The notes beneath the pieces were generated by a model that saw only the letters and a list, made by a program, of their open reading frames with translations, did no database searches and was not told where the DNA came from. A program made the translations under genes and the position numbers. Below, piece after piece: positions 49,387-57,493 of a stretch of DNA of 64,000 nt. Each line of letters starts with the position of its first letter. The first letter of the stretch is position 1. The DNA is from Effrenium voratum (taxonomy: Eukaryota; Sar; Dinophyceae; Suessiales; Symbiodiniaceae): NCBI GenBank assembly GCA_963377175.1, contig CAUJNA010000843.1:1-64000 (forward strand). Reading direction: 5' to 3'.

Positions 49387-49413
49387 TAATATTAAACAAC
49401 ATAATATTATTAA
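49387..49413. terminator. Hairpin between convergent fibre and small minus-strand gene
   Basis: AATATTA and the longer AATAATATT...ATAATATTATT arms around AACAAC lie between the fibre stop (49382) and the stop of the minus-strand gene (49419). Placement matches the other convergent-gene hairpin at 39976. Confidence 0.6.
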
Positions 49414-49418
49414 GTATT

Positions 49419-49685
49419 TCATTTTGTGAGCTTGTCAAGTAGTTCTTGAGGGTTTTTAATTTCATCAATATCTATATTTTGTTTTTCTATGTATTCCTTT
49501 ATGGCTTTCTGACGATATGCCTTTTTGCTTTGTTCAATTTTATTTTCCATCCATCCTTCTTTTTGTAGGTTCTTAAGATAATACAAGCGGTTGTATATAG
49601 CCATCTGTTTTTGTATCTCTTCCATTGTGTAGTCATCCGGGTTCAAGTCCTTAGTAACATCATGATATTTTGATAATCTGGGCAT
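49419..49685 (-). CDS. Small helical protein, function unknown
   Basis: 88 residues, M-P-R-L-S-K-Y-H-D-V. Charged helices follow with Y-N-R-L-Y-Y-L-K-N-L-Q-K-E-G-W and K-A-Y-R-Q-K-A-I-K-E-Y. It is transcribed divergently from the replication operon and shares its promoter box in reverse (49710-49723), which suggests co-expression with replication genes. No family is recognised. Confidence 0.75.
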   Translation of the reverse strand: MPRLSKYHDVTKDLNPDDYTMEEIQKQMAIYNRLYYLKNLQKEGWMENKIEQSKKAYRQKAIKEYIEKQNIDIDEIKNPQELLDKLTK

Positions 49686-49709
49686 TCTGTTAATATATTA
49701 TTAACACAG

Positions 49710-49800
49710 TATTTCTTTAAATAAGTTTTACATAAAATATAATTATATACTATAAATTATTATTAAATAACATTTCAAGAAAAACGCATTTAAAGAAATA
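49710..49800. promoter_or_regulatory. Divergent promoter with two TATTTAAAGAAATA boxes
   Basis: The box occurs on the minus strand (49710-49723, for the 49419-49685 gene) and on the plus strand (49787-49800, CATTTAAAGAAATA, for the 49835/50062 pair), each about 25-35 bp before the start codon. The following ACACTATA...ATATA phrase is shared with the plus-strand copies at 55521, 56157 and 56800. Confidence 0.7.
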
Positions 49801-49834
49801 TTGACACTATAAAATATATAATATAAATATTATT

Positions 49835-50065
49835 ATGACATCAAAAGCTGTAAAAAGAAATATTAACTCTTTAGAAAGCAAACTCGAAAGGAACAAGGGG
49901 AATTTATCAACACAACAAAAGGCAAAGGTTAGAGACATTATAGGATTATACACCGACAGGAAAATATCACAATACACAACAGCGGAGAAGATAGTTAATG
50001 ATTTCATAAAGGCAAAATCAGAGGATGAAAAGAGCAAGGCAAATCAAAATACGACCAGGTTATGA
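49835..50065 (+). CDS. Small basic protein, first cistron of the polymerase pair
   Basis: 76 residues, Lys-rich and predicted helical (M-T-S-K-A-V-K-R-N-I-N-S-L-E-S-K-L). Its TGA overlaps the ATG of the polymerase gene (ATGA at 50062-50065), a classic stop-restart arrangement. The position directly before a family-B polymerase makes a replication accessory role, perhaps a terminal-protein-like one, tempting, but there is no sequence proof. Confidence 0.7.
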   Translation: MTSKAVKRNINSLESKLERNKGNLSTQQKAKVRDIIGLYTDRKISQYTTAEKIVNDFIKAKSEDEKSKANQNTTRL

Positions 50066-53000
50066 ACACATATGAAGAGAGAGAACCACTAAACGAAAGA
50101 ATGAAAAAGAACAAACAGGAGAACATAACAAGAGGGCACAAAACAAAACCCAGAGATTACACAATCGGATTTCGTTTTTTTACTATGAGTGGATATGGAG
50201 CACATAAGGTAAAAGCATCGTTTAAAGACATTGAAGGCGGGACATATTATCCCATGCATTTTGATGATAAGCATGCGGGAGTGAAGACTGGAAGATGGAT
50301 AGAGGAATTAGTCAAGAAGAGAATTTTTAGACTGTATGACAAAAACCTTTTTAAGAAGGTTATTAAAACACTGGCGCAAGATGACGACATCGCTAGGCAT
50401 TACAAGACAATGAAGCACTATATAGATGCAGTAGTCATTTATGATGCCGACACGGTAGAAGGAGATATTAAAGATTATGACCCTAAAAAGAAGAACTTAA
50501 AAAACGCAAATAATATTGGTATTTTTCATAGATATATGGAAACAGAACTCGACCCAGAATATTGCACTTTTGAGGAAGCCATTAAGGTAAAGCATTATGT
50601 TGAAAACGAATGTTGGATTAACACATTGAATGATTTTTACGGACAAGACAAGAACATGAAGAAGATGACCAGAGAAAGTATTTTGAAACTCATAGACAAA
50701 ACAGACGAGGAATTCAAAAACCATGGTGCTTCAATAGAAGACATGAACAAGGTATTTAAAGAGTATGCCATCACCGCCAGAATTTTCGATATTGTAGGTA
50801 ATTTGAGTTTTACATTTGACCCACCAAAAAGAAACCACCATATCAAAACATTCTACGCATTAATAAAGAATGACCATATATATACATTAAATAAGGACTT
50901 GAAACAATTGAAATCAAATTTAGGAATAAAGAAAGAGTATAATATCAATGTTAATGCTTCTACCGACTTTTATTTAAATCATAGAGAGGAACCCATTAAA
51001 TGCATCATGATTGAAGAGCTGGATGACATATTAAAACACACCGAACAGGACGAATACACAATGATATATACACGCAATGATTTGGCGAAAATGTATTATC
51101 AAGCAAAGCAGGCGGGATATGACCCGAAAATTAAATTTAGTGCGTGTATCATTTCGGAGCTGATGTTTCAATTCAAGATTAAGAAAAGAATAATTACATA
51201 CAGGATAAAAACACAAAATTTGATTGATGCCTTCAATGCAAGTATAACAGTAGAAACTGAAGACACCTATAATAGGATGTCAAGAGCGATGTTTGAATTC
51301 AATAAATCATTATTTAATCCACTGCATAAATCTTATTATAATGACATTGATGTAGAAATTTTAAACAGATGCAGGACAGTAGCACCCGCTGGTAAATTTC
51401 ATTACTTTTATCATAGTAATGAATTACATATAGAGATTGACCAGAACAAGGCATATACACATAATTTAACTAAAATCGTAAAAATTCCAGTGTTTAAACA
51501 ATTTGACATTTGGATGCCTTATGAGTATGGTAAACATGATTTTAATAACATGGGAGAATTATGTTTATTCTTAGTTAAGTTTACTGGAAAACAAACATCA
51601 TTATTTTTTAATAAACAATATAATTTAATATATGGCATGTTTTTAGAAGAGTTTATTGACGAAGTCGAAATTCTATATTTTAAAAAGCCTTCTTCGATTT
51701 ATGAAGTAGATTATAAAAGTATAGTTGAGAACCTATGGAAGACTAACATATCAAATAATTTAGGTGAAGACATCAAGGTTAAGAAATTGATTTCGAATGT
51801 AAATATCGGATTGTTAGAAAAGGGAACTAACAAGTCTCAGAAGAGTTTAGTATTTGATACATTAAGTGAAGCATTGTATCATCAAAATCTGTATGGGGGA
51901 AGAATTAATAAGATTAGTGGATTTTATGATGATAAGGTTTTGACAGAGATGACAGATGAATATATTAAAGAATTAGAACAGGAAAGAGGCGAGGGATGGG
52001 TTTTAGAATTTAAGGCTCATGATAATGATGATGATAGGTACCGGAATTCTGATGACGGTACATATAAATTTTGGAAAAATAATATGTATTATCACAATCA
52101 TTGTCGTGAATGTTATAAAATTATAGATGGTAAAAAATACGATATCAAAAACGTTGAGAAAGAATCAGAAGTCAAATATTACACATTGACAACGACACAT
52201 AAACAAGACTTAACCAATGGCTTTAGGTATATTAAAGAGCTACTCATGCAACGACATAATTTTAAAATGCATAAAGATTATAAAACATTGAAAAACAACA
52301 ATATCAATGTGCATAGTGTTAAAACCGATGCCTTCATTATTGATAGGAAAAATATTGACAAGGCCAAAACATTGATTAAGTTTTCAACCAAAAGGGGAGG
52401 ATGGAGAGCTGAAGATAATAAACAAGTATCACCACCGAGCGATATATACAAAATTAAGGTTAATGAGTTATCAGAAATTCCGACTTACAATAATGTAAAA
52501 ATTCGTGTTAAAGACGAATACGACACCAAAAGCATTTGTGAGCAAATTGTGTCGTGTAATCCGGTGTTGATAAAAGCAAAACTGGCTGGAAGCGGCAAGA
52601 GTTATATAGGCGAATATATGAAAAATCTAGGTTATAATGTGTTATTCGTATGTTCTAATAACAAGCAGAAGCAAGAAACCGAAGCCGACGCCGTAACATT
52701 AAACAAGTTTTTCAGTATTCCAATAGAAGCTGGAGAAAGACTACCGACATTTGACCATTCTGATTATAATTGTATTGTGTTTGATGAGCTAGGTATGGCG
52801 GGCAATTATATTTTGAACAGAGTTAGGGAGTTTAAGGATACGTACCCAGAGAAGATAATTATAGGAACTGCTGACGGGAAGCAGTTGAAACCTATAGCTG
52901 ATTTAACTAACACCCAGGACCACGAGACATATTTAAACAACTGTCTTAATCAAATATTTAAATATAAGATTTATCTTAAGATATCTAAGAGACTTAAGAC

Positions 53001-53838
53001 AGAAGAAGATAAAATTAAATTGAATGATATATATAATGACATTTGGAAAAATAAACTGCCCATTAAGGAAATAGTAAATAAACATTTTGAAACTACAAGC
53101 GACATCATGGAAGGAGAGCATAACATAGCCTATACTAATGCTAGGTGCAAATGGGTAAGCAAAACCGTAAGAAATAATTTAGGAAAGACAGATAAATATG
53201 AAATTGGAGAGCATGTGATATGCAGAGTTTATAAAAAAGAAATGGGGCAGGTGTTTAATGTAAATATTACTTATGAAATTATTAGTATTGATGATTGGAA
53301 AGTAGAAATCCAAGATATCAAAAGTAAAACTATATTCATGACAAACACCACGACTTTAGACAAGCACTTTATACATGCGTATTGTGCTACATGTCATTCG
53401 TCTCAAGGGGCTTCTCTAGATAAAAGCATTACTATACACGAATGGGATAAATCACATTTGGTCAGCCGTGAGTGGATTTGGACAGCCCTCACGAGATGCA
53501 GAGATATCAATAAAGTCAAGTTTTTCAAAGCAGACGTAGATGATACTGATTTAAATGAAGCACAAGTAGCCAGATATTTAGAACATAAGATTAAACAATA
53601 TAAATTACAAGACATAAAAGCAGAGAGAGAAATAGACAACAAACAATATATTGATGTCAAATGGTTATTTGACAGGCTTAATACCAGATGTAATAAATGC
53701 AGTTCAGATTTTGACATAGAAATAAATAATGGAGTAATAAATAGCAATATGACAGCCCAACGCAAATGCAATCTGTATGCACATGAAAAAGACAACTGCG
53801 AAGCGTGGTGCAGATATTGCAATTGTAGTGCTAAATAA
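50062..53838 (+). CDS. Family-B DNA polymerase fused to SF1 helicase
   Basis: 1258 residues in one frame. The N-terminal region (with N-E-C-W-I-N-T-L-N-D-F-Y) has no clear exonuclease motif. Polymerase motif A is E-I-D-Q-N-K-A-Y (D460), motif B is K-K-L-I-S-N-V-N-I-G (574-583), and motif C is V-K-T-D-A-F (D756), with Lys in place of the first Asp of DTD but the catalytic Asp kept. From about 830 a superfamily-1 helicase follows: Walker A A-G-S-G-K-S (K846), Walker B V-F-D-E (D908, E909), motif V H-S-S-Q-G (1112-1116) and motif VI T-A-L-T-R (R1145). It resembles Pif1/RecD-type enzymes. The tail has C-N-K-C...C-R-Y-C-N-C, a zinc module. It should copy and unwind the viral genome. Confidence 0.92.
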   Translation: MNTYEEREPLNERMKKNKQENITRGHKTKPRDYTIGFRFFTMSGYGAHKVKASFKDIEGGTYYPMHFDDKHAGVKTGRWIEELVKKRIFRLYDKNLFKKVIKTLAQDDDIARHYKTMKHYIDAVVIYDADTVEGDIKDYDPKKKNLKNANNIGIFHRYMETELDPEYCTFEEAIKVKHYVENECWINTLNDFYGQDKNMKKMTRESILKLIDKTDEEFKNHGASIEDMNKVFKEYAITARIFDIVGNLSFTFDPPKRNHHIKTFYALIKNDHIYTLNKDLKQLKSNLGIKKEYNINVNASTDFYLNHREEPIKCIMIEELDDILKHTEQDEYTMIYTRNDLAKMYYQAKQAGYDPKIKFSACIISELMFQFKIKKRIITYRIKTQNLIDAFNASITVETEDTYNRMSRAMFEFNKSLFNPLHKSYYNDIDVEILNRCRTVAPAGKFHYFYHSNELHIEIDQNKAYTHNLTKIVKIPVFKQFDIWMPYEYGKHDFNNMGELCLFLVKFTGKQTSLFFNKQYNLIYGMFLEEFIDEVEILYFKKPSSIYEVDYKSIVENLWKTNISNNLGEDIKVKKLISNVNIGLLEKGTNKSQKSLVFDTLSEALYHQNLYGGRINKISGFYDDKVLTEMTDEYIKELEQERGEGWVLEFKAHDNDDDRYRNSDDGTYKFWKNNMYYHNHCRECYKIIDGKKYDIKNVEKESEVKYYTLTTTHKQDLTNGFRYIKELLMQRHNFKMHKDYKTLKNNNINVHSVKTDAFIIDRKNIDKAKTLIKFSTKRGGWRAEDNKQVSPPSDIYKIKVNELSEIPTYNNVKIRVKDEYDTKSICEQIVSCNPVLIKAKLAGSGKSYIGEYMKNLGYNVLFVCSNNKQKQETEADAVTLNKFFSIPIEAGERLPTFDHSDYNCIVFDELGMAGNYILNRVREFKDTYPEKIIIGTADGKQLKPIADLTNTQDHETYLNNCLNQIFKYKIYLKISKRLKTEEDKIKLNDIYNDIWKNKLPIKEIVNKHFETTSDIMEGEHNIAYTNARCKWVSKTVRNNLGKTDKYEIGEHVICRVYKKEMGQVFNVNITYEIISIDDWKVEIQDIKSKTIFMTNTTTLDKHFIHAYCATCHSSQGASLDKSITIHEWDKSHLVSREWIWTALTRCRDINKVKFFKADVDDTDLNEAQVARYLEHKIKQYKLQDIKAEREIDNKQYIDVKWLFDRLNTRCNKCSSDFDIEINNGVINSNMTAQRKCNLYAHEKDNCEAWCRYCNCSAK

Positions 53839-53842
53839 ATTG

Positions 53843-53857
53843 GTCTAAAGAAATGAT
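53843..53857 (+). promoter_or_regulatory. Diverged promoter box before the GIY-YIG gene
   Basis: TCTAAAGAAATGATA matches the TTTAAAGAAATA box at most positions and lies about 25 bp before the ATG at 53881. Weaker than the other copies. Confidence 0.4.
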
Positions 53858-53880
53858 AACTTAAGATAAATATAGTTATT

Positions 53881-54570
53881 ATGGGTGAAAATAAGTATAA
53901 AAAAGGACAAATTTATAAGATAGTCAGTCCTGATTTCAGTATGTGCTATGTAGGAAGCACTACCGAAGGTTTAAGCAGAAGACTTGCGCGACACAAAGCA
54001 AGTTATAACTACAAACAAAAATATGGAAAGAAAAAAGACTGCTCATGCTTCAAACTATTCAATGAATTCGGTGCTGATAATTGTAAAATATATTGGATTG
54101 AGGATTATCCATGCAATAGTAAAAAGGAACTGGAAGCACGAGAGGGGTTTTATATTCAAAACATGGAATGTGTAAATACGAATGTGGCAGGACGACCAAG
54201 GAGTGAATGGCATAAGGAATACAGAGAGAAAAACAAAGAACGACTGGATGAATATTATAAAGAATGGAGTGAACATAACAAAGAACATTTACAAGAGTAT
54301 AGAAAAGAATATAGAGAAAACAATATAGAACATATGAAGGATAAAGGCAAACAATGGCGAGACACACACAAAGAACACAAAAGAGAAACTAATAGATTAT
54401 ACAGAGAGAGAAACAAGGAAATATTGAGGGAGAAGGAGAAAATTCCTTTTAACTGCGGTTGTGGTTCAACTGTTCAAAAAACAGAGAAAGCACGACATGA
54501 AAAAACCAAGAAACACCAAGAATGGCTACAACAACAAGAGCAACCAGAACAAGAACCAGAAGAAAATTAA
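53881..54570 (+). CDS. GIY-YIG nuclease with C-terminal mini zinc finger
   Basis: 229 residues. The GIY-YIG core is present: I-Y-K-I-V then C-Y-V-G-S-T (11-25 region), R-R-L-A-R-H-K, and the metal-binding Glu region L-E-A-R-E-G-F-Y-I-Q. A basic Tyr/Glu/Lys repeat region (N-K-E-R-L-D-E-Y-Y-K-E-W, N-K-E-H-L-Q-E-Y) is followed by C-G-C-G-S-T and A-R-H-E-K-T-K-K-H, the element's mini finger. It likely nicks or cuts DNA. A role in homing, or in resolving or processing viral DNA, is inferred. It lies between polymerase and integrase, in the same orientation. The repeat plus finger is shared with the gene inserted in the left terminal repeat. Confidence 0.9.
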   Translation: MGENKYKKGQIYKIVSPDFSMCYVGSTTEGLSRRLARHKASYNYKQKYGKKKDCSCFKLFNEFGADNCKIYWIEDYPCNSKKELEAREGFYIQNMECVNTNVAGRPRSEWHKEYREKNKERLDEYYKEWSEHNKEHLQEYRKEYRENNIEHMKDKGKQWRDTHKEHKRETNRLYRERNKEILREKEKIPFNCGCGSTVQKTEKARHEKTKKHQEWLQQQEQPEQEPEEN

Positions 54571-54588
54571 AATATCTTCTTTAGTATA

Positions 54589-55500
54589 ATGAGCAATAGT
54601 AAAGAAGATATAATTAGAAATGTTTATTATGATAAGGGAGGCTTCGGGTCAAAGAACCGCACTTTACAAGAAGCAAGAAAAAAAGATAAATCAATTACTA
54701 TTAATGATATCAATGAGTTTTTTAGGAAGAATGTAGAACAGAAAGCCAAGCCAAGAGGACAGAATTCATTTGTAGCTCCTAACGCATATTATGAGTTTCA
54801 AATTGATTTATTTTTCATTAATGATATCCCTAAACAAAAAATGAAAGTTGGCATGATGTGTATTGACATATTTTCTAAGTATATGGTTGTTGTCCCGCTT
54901 ATGTCAAAACAGCCAGCGGACATTTTAGCAGGACTGATGGAATGTATTAAAAAAATGGGTGGAAAGCCCAAACTAATTTATATTGACGACGAAGGAGCTT
55001 ATAATAATCAAAGTGTTATAGATTTCTTGAAGGATGAAAAAATAGAGTTGCACAGAACCAGAGGACACCCAGCATTCGCGGAGAGGGCGATAAGGACGTT
55101 TAAAGATAGCTTGTATAAGAGGGTTGAAAACGATGAGAAAAAAGGAAAGGCTATTCAATGGACAGACTACATACACGAGATTATATTAACTTATAACAAT
55201 GGAATAAAGCACACTTCGCACGGCTTAACACCGTCAGAAGCAAGAAAGCCTAAACATCAATTAGAAGTGAGTTTAAATTTAGGTATGAAAGCCAAAAGAA
55301 ATAGAGTTTATCCAGATTTAAATGTAGGAAATGAAGTTAAGATATTCAGGAAAAGGAGACCGAATGAAAAGGAGAGAGTAGGAGTATGGACTAAACAAAC
55401 ATACAAAATAGCAAAGATTGAAAAGAAGTTAGGACAGGAATATTATTATATTGAAAATTATGACAGGGCATTTTTGAGACATGAGTTATTAAAGGTATAA
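54589..55500 (+). CDS. rve-family integrase (DDE)
   Basis: 303 residues. The catalytic triad is D73 (Q-I-D-L-F-F), D133 (Y-I-D-D-E-G) and E165 (F-A-E-R-A-I-R-T-F-K). An N-terminal helical region precedes it and a C-terminal SH3/chromo-like beta region follows (V-G-N-E-V-K-I-F-R-K...E-L-L-K-V). This is the Polinton/PLV/retroviral-type integrase that inserts the genome with a short target duplication, consistent with the CATAT repeats. It lies 18 bp downstream of the GIY-YIG gene. No lesions are seen. Confidence 0.93.
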   Translation: MSNSKEDIIRNVYYDKGGFGSKNRTLQEARKKDKSITINDINEFFRKNVEQKAKPRGQNSFVAPNAYYEFQIDLFFINDIPKQKMKVGMMCIDIFSKYMVVVPLMSKQPADILAGLMECIKKMGGKPKLIYIDDEGAYNNQSVIDFLKDEKIELHRTRGHPAFAERAIRTFKDSLYKRVENDEKKGKAIQWTDYIHEIILTYNNGIKHTSHGLTPSEARKPKHQLEVSLNLGMKAKRNRVYPDLNVGNEVKIFRKRRPNEKERVGVWTKQTYKIAKIEKKLGQEYYYIENYDRAFLRHELLKV

Positions 55501-55502
55501 AT

Positions 55503-55534
55503 TTATTTCTTGGAAAAAAGTATTTAAAGAAATA
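55503..55534 (+). promoter_or_regulatory. Hairpin plus promoter box before first Cys-rich paralogue
   Basis: TTATTTCTT...AAGAAATAA is an inverted repeat whose right arm is the TATTTAAAGAAATA box (55521-55534). The left arm follows the integrase stop codon immediately. The structure could therefore end the integrase transcript and start the next. The same design is repeated at 56137-56170 and 56780-56813. Confidence 0.65.
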
Positions 55535-55558
55535 AAAACTATATATATTATAATAGAA

Positions 55559-56077
55559 ATGGTTGAATTTACAGAGAAAGAGCAAGAAGAGATTATTAAT
55601 AAATTCTTGGATGACTTAAACAAAAATGAAACAGAAAAGATTCTCAAACACGAACTATCCAAACATAATTACAATTCATCACTATTACTTTATTTGAAGT
55701 TGCCATTCAATGCCATTAGGTTAATCAAAGAATATGGAGAACGTAAATGCAAATGCGATAACTGCATTCATTTGAACCAGACAATTGACCACGCGAATAG
55801 ATATTTTAGTGATGTCTCTACAGTATACTATTTTAATGAGTTATATAAATTCCCAAAGGAAGAAGAATTAAAGCTACAGTTTAATTTGGCACCAAGCAGG
55901 TTTAAGAAATACAGATCTGGATTTAACAGTCGTTTACATGACCCTACGCGTTTAAAACATTTTGTACCATCAAGTAAACTGAAAGAATTTAATGACATAC
56001 TAAAATACATTCATGAACATAATTTTACCAAATATGAACATATCAAATTAAATTATTATCCTGAAATTAACCTATAA
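55559..56077 (+). CDS. Cys-rich paralogue 1
   Basis: 172 residues. The N-terminal half is helical (E-K-E-Q-E-E-I-I-N-K-F-L), then L-Y-L-K-L-P-F-N-A-I-R-L-I-K-E-Y and C-K-C-D-N-C-I-H. The pairing of a short leucine/isoleucine F-box-like segment with a nearby CxxC is shared with the next two genes. No enzyme motif is seen. It could be a zinc-binding adaptor or regulatory protein (inference). Confidence 0.78.
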   Translation: MVEFTEKEQEEIINKFLDDLNKNETEKILKHELSKHNYNSSLLLYLKLPFNAIRLIKEYGERKCKCDNCIHLNQTIDHANRYFSDVSTVYYFNELYKFPKEEELKLQFNLAPSRFKKYRSGFNSRLHDPTRLKHFVPSSKLKEFNDILKYIHEHNFTKYEHIKLNYYPEINL

Positions 56078-56136
56078 CCATACTATAATAATAACATGTA
56101 AAATATTATATGTTATAATTATATTTCAATATTTAA

Positions 56137-56170
56137 TTTTATTTCTTGTAAAAAAATATTTAAATAAATA
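56137..56170 (+). promoter_or_regulatory. Promoter box before Cys-rich paralogue 2
   Basis: TTTTATTTCTTG...TATTTAAATAAATA followed by AACACTATATATATTATAAT. The box differs by one base from the consensus. The entire region 56085-56190 is near-identical to 56715-56830, so the unit of duplication included the promoter. Confidence 0.65.
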
Positions 56171-56194
56171 AACACTATATATATTATAATAGCA

Positions 56195-56707
56195 ATGGTG
56201 GAAACCGAAATCAATAATTATATCAATAAGAAATGCTACGACTGTTGCCACTTCAAAAAGGAAAATATGGAATTATATAAATTGAATTTACCTAATGGAA
56301 TAGTTAATAATATTATTGATTATTCTTTGGACGAAGAAAATATATGTAGAACTTGTAGAAGATGGAGACGATATCAAAATATAATAGAAAATTGTTTGGC
56401 GTTTAAAAATATAGATGAAAGAAATGTTGAAGATGAAATATTGATATTTTTAACTGTGTATGAAAGACCACCTTACGATTATGTTAAACAGTTTCTTAAA
56501 ATCAGTAAGAAAAAGTGTGAAATGATTAATGACATATTATGGATGTTGATTTATTATAGTAAACCCGGCGTTGATGTAAAAAAAGTCATAAAATCATATA
56601 TTGAAAGTGAAAAATTTAATGTTAAAAATACAGTGAGAGATATTAATATTATTTTTAAAATGATGTATGAAAGAGGTAAGAACATATCAATTAAATTATT
56701 ATCCTGA
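56195..56707 (+). CDS. Cys-rich paralogue 2
   Basis: 170 residues. C-Y-D-C-C-H near the start, then L-Y-K-L-N-L-P-N-G-I-V-N-N-I-I-D-Y (F-box-like segment) and C-R-T-C-R-R-W. The C-terminal half is helical. It is a diverged relative of the genes on either side, with the same promoter and similar length. The function is unknown. Confidence 0.78.
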   Translation: MVETEINNYINKKCYDCCHFKKENMELYKLNLPNGIVNNIIDYSLDEENICRTCRRWRRYQNIIENCLAFKNIDERNVEDEILIFLTVYERPPYDYVKQFLKISKKKCEMINDILWMLIYYSKPGVDVKKVIKSYIESEKFNVKNTVRDINIIFKMMYERGKNISIKLLS

Positions 56708-56779
56708 ACTTAAATTATAATCATAATATAATAATAACATGTAAAATATTATATGTTATAATTATATTTCAATATGTAA

Positions 56780-56813
56780 TTTTATTTCTTGTAAAAAAGT
56801 ATTTAAAGAAATA
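56780..56813 (+). promoter_or_regulatory. Promoter box before Cys-rich paralogue 3
   Basis: TTTTATTTCTTG...TATTTAAAGAAATA (56800-56813) followed by AACACTATATATATTA, matching the copies at 55521 and 56157. Confidence 0.65.
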
Positions 56814-56837
56814 AACACTATATATATTACAGTGGAA

Positions 56838-57485
56838 ATGTTATTTAATTATTCAAAGTGCGAATGTTGTACAACTAAAAGGAATGATGTTAATATAACA
56901 TTGTATAAGTTATTACCCGCCAATCTATGTAATAAAATAAGTGAATATGATGTATATTGTAATCAATGCTGTATAACAAGAGACCTTGAAAAGTTTTTTG
57001 TTGAAGAACATAAGGATAAGGGATATACAAAGTTTCAATTACAATTGACATTCTTTATGAGATATCAAAAACGATGTCCTGTATGTTTTTACCATACAAT
57101 TGCAAGAAAGTCATTTGAAAAAGAAATTGATGAGTTCTTCAATAATAAAGATTTGATTAAAAGGTTTGGAGGGACAAGCGCAATTAAACCATATAAAGCA
57201 TTTGTTAAAAAATTTCGAGGCATGTTTGATGCGATTGATTGGCATTTATTAAGTAAAGATAAAATAAACGAGGTCTTGAATGAATTTAGAATAACTAAAT
57301 ATCATGTATGGTCTTACTACAACACTAAATATCAAGTATGGCTACTAGTTAATTTGTTTTTCTGGGAATATATTTATTCAATAATAGGAAAAGACAATAT
57401 CAAATATATAGACATTGGCGATATTGATAAATATGTAGATTACATATTTGAAGACATTTTTCCTGACTATAAATGTAACCCATAA
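56838..57485 (+). CDS. Cys-rich paralogue 3
   Basis: 215 residues from the ATG at 56838 (an upstream GTG is not used here). C-E-C-C near the start, L-Y-K-L-L-P-A-N-L-C-N-K-I-S-E-Y-D, then C-N-Q-C-C, and a further C-P-V-C-F-Y-H. These CxxC pairs around an F-box-like helix suggest a zinc-stabilised small domain. The C-terminal part is rich in aromatic residues (W-S-Y-Y-N-T-K-Y). It is the last gene before the right terminal repeat. Confidence 0.78.
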   Translation: MLFNYSKCECCTTKRNDVNITLYKLLPANLCNKISEYDVYCNQCCITRDLEKFFVEEHKDKGYTKFQLQLTFFMRYQKRCPVCFYHTIARKSFEKEIDEFFNNKDLIKRFGGTSAIKPYKAFVKKFRGMFDAIDWHLLSKDKINEVLNEFRITKYHVWSYYNTKYQVWLLVNLFFWEYIYSIIGKDNIKYIDIGDIDKYVDYIFEDIFPDYKCNP

Positions 57486-57493
57486 TTATTAAT

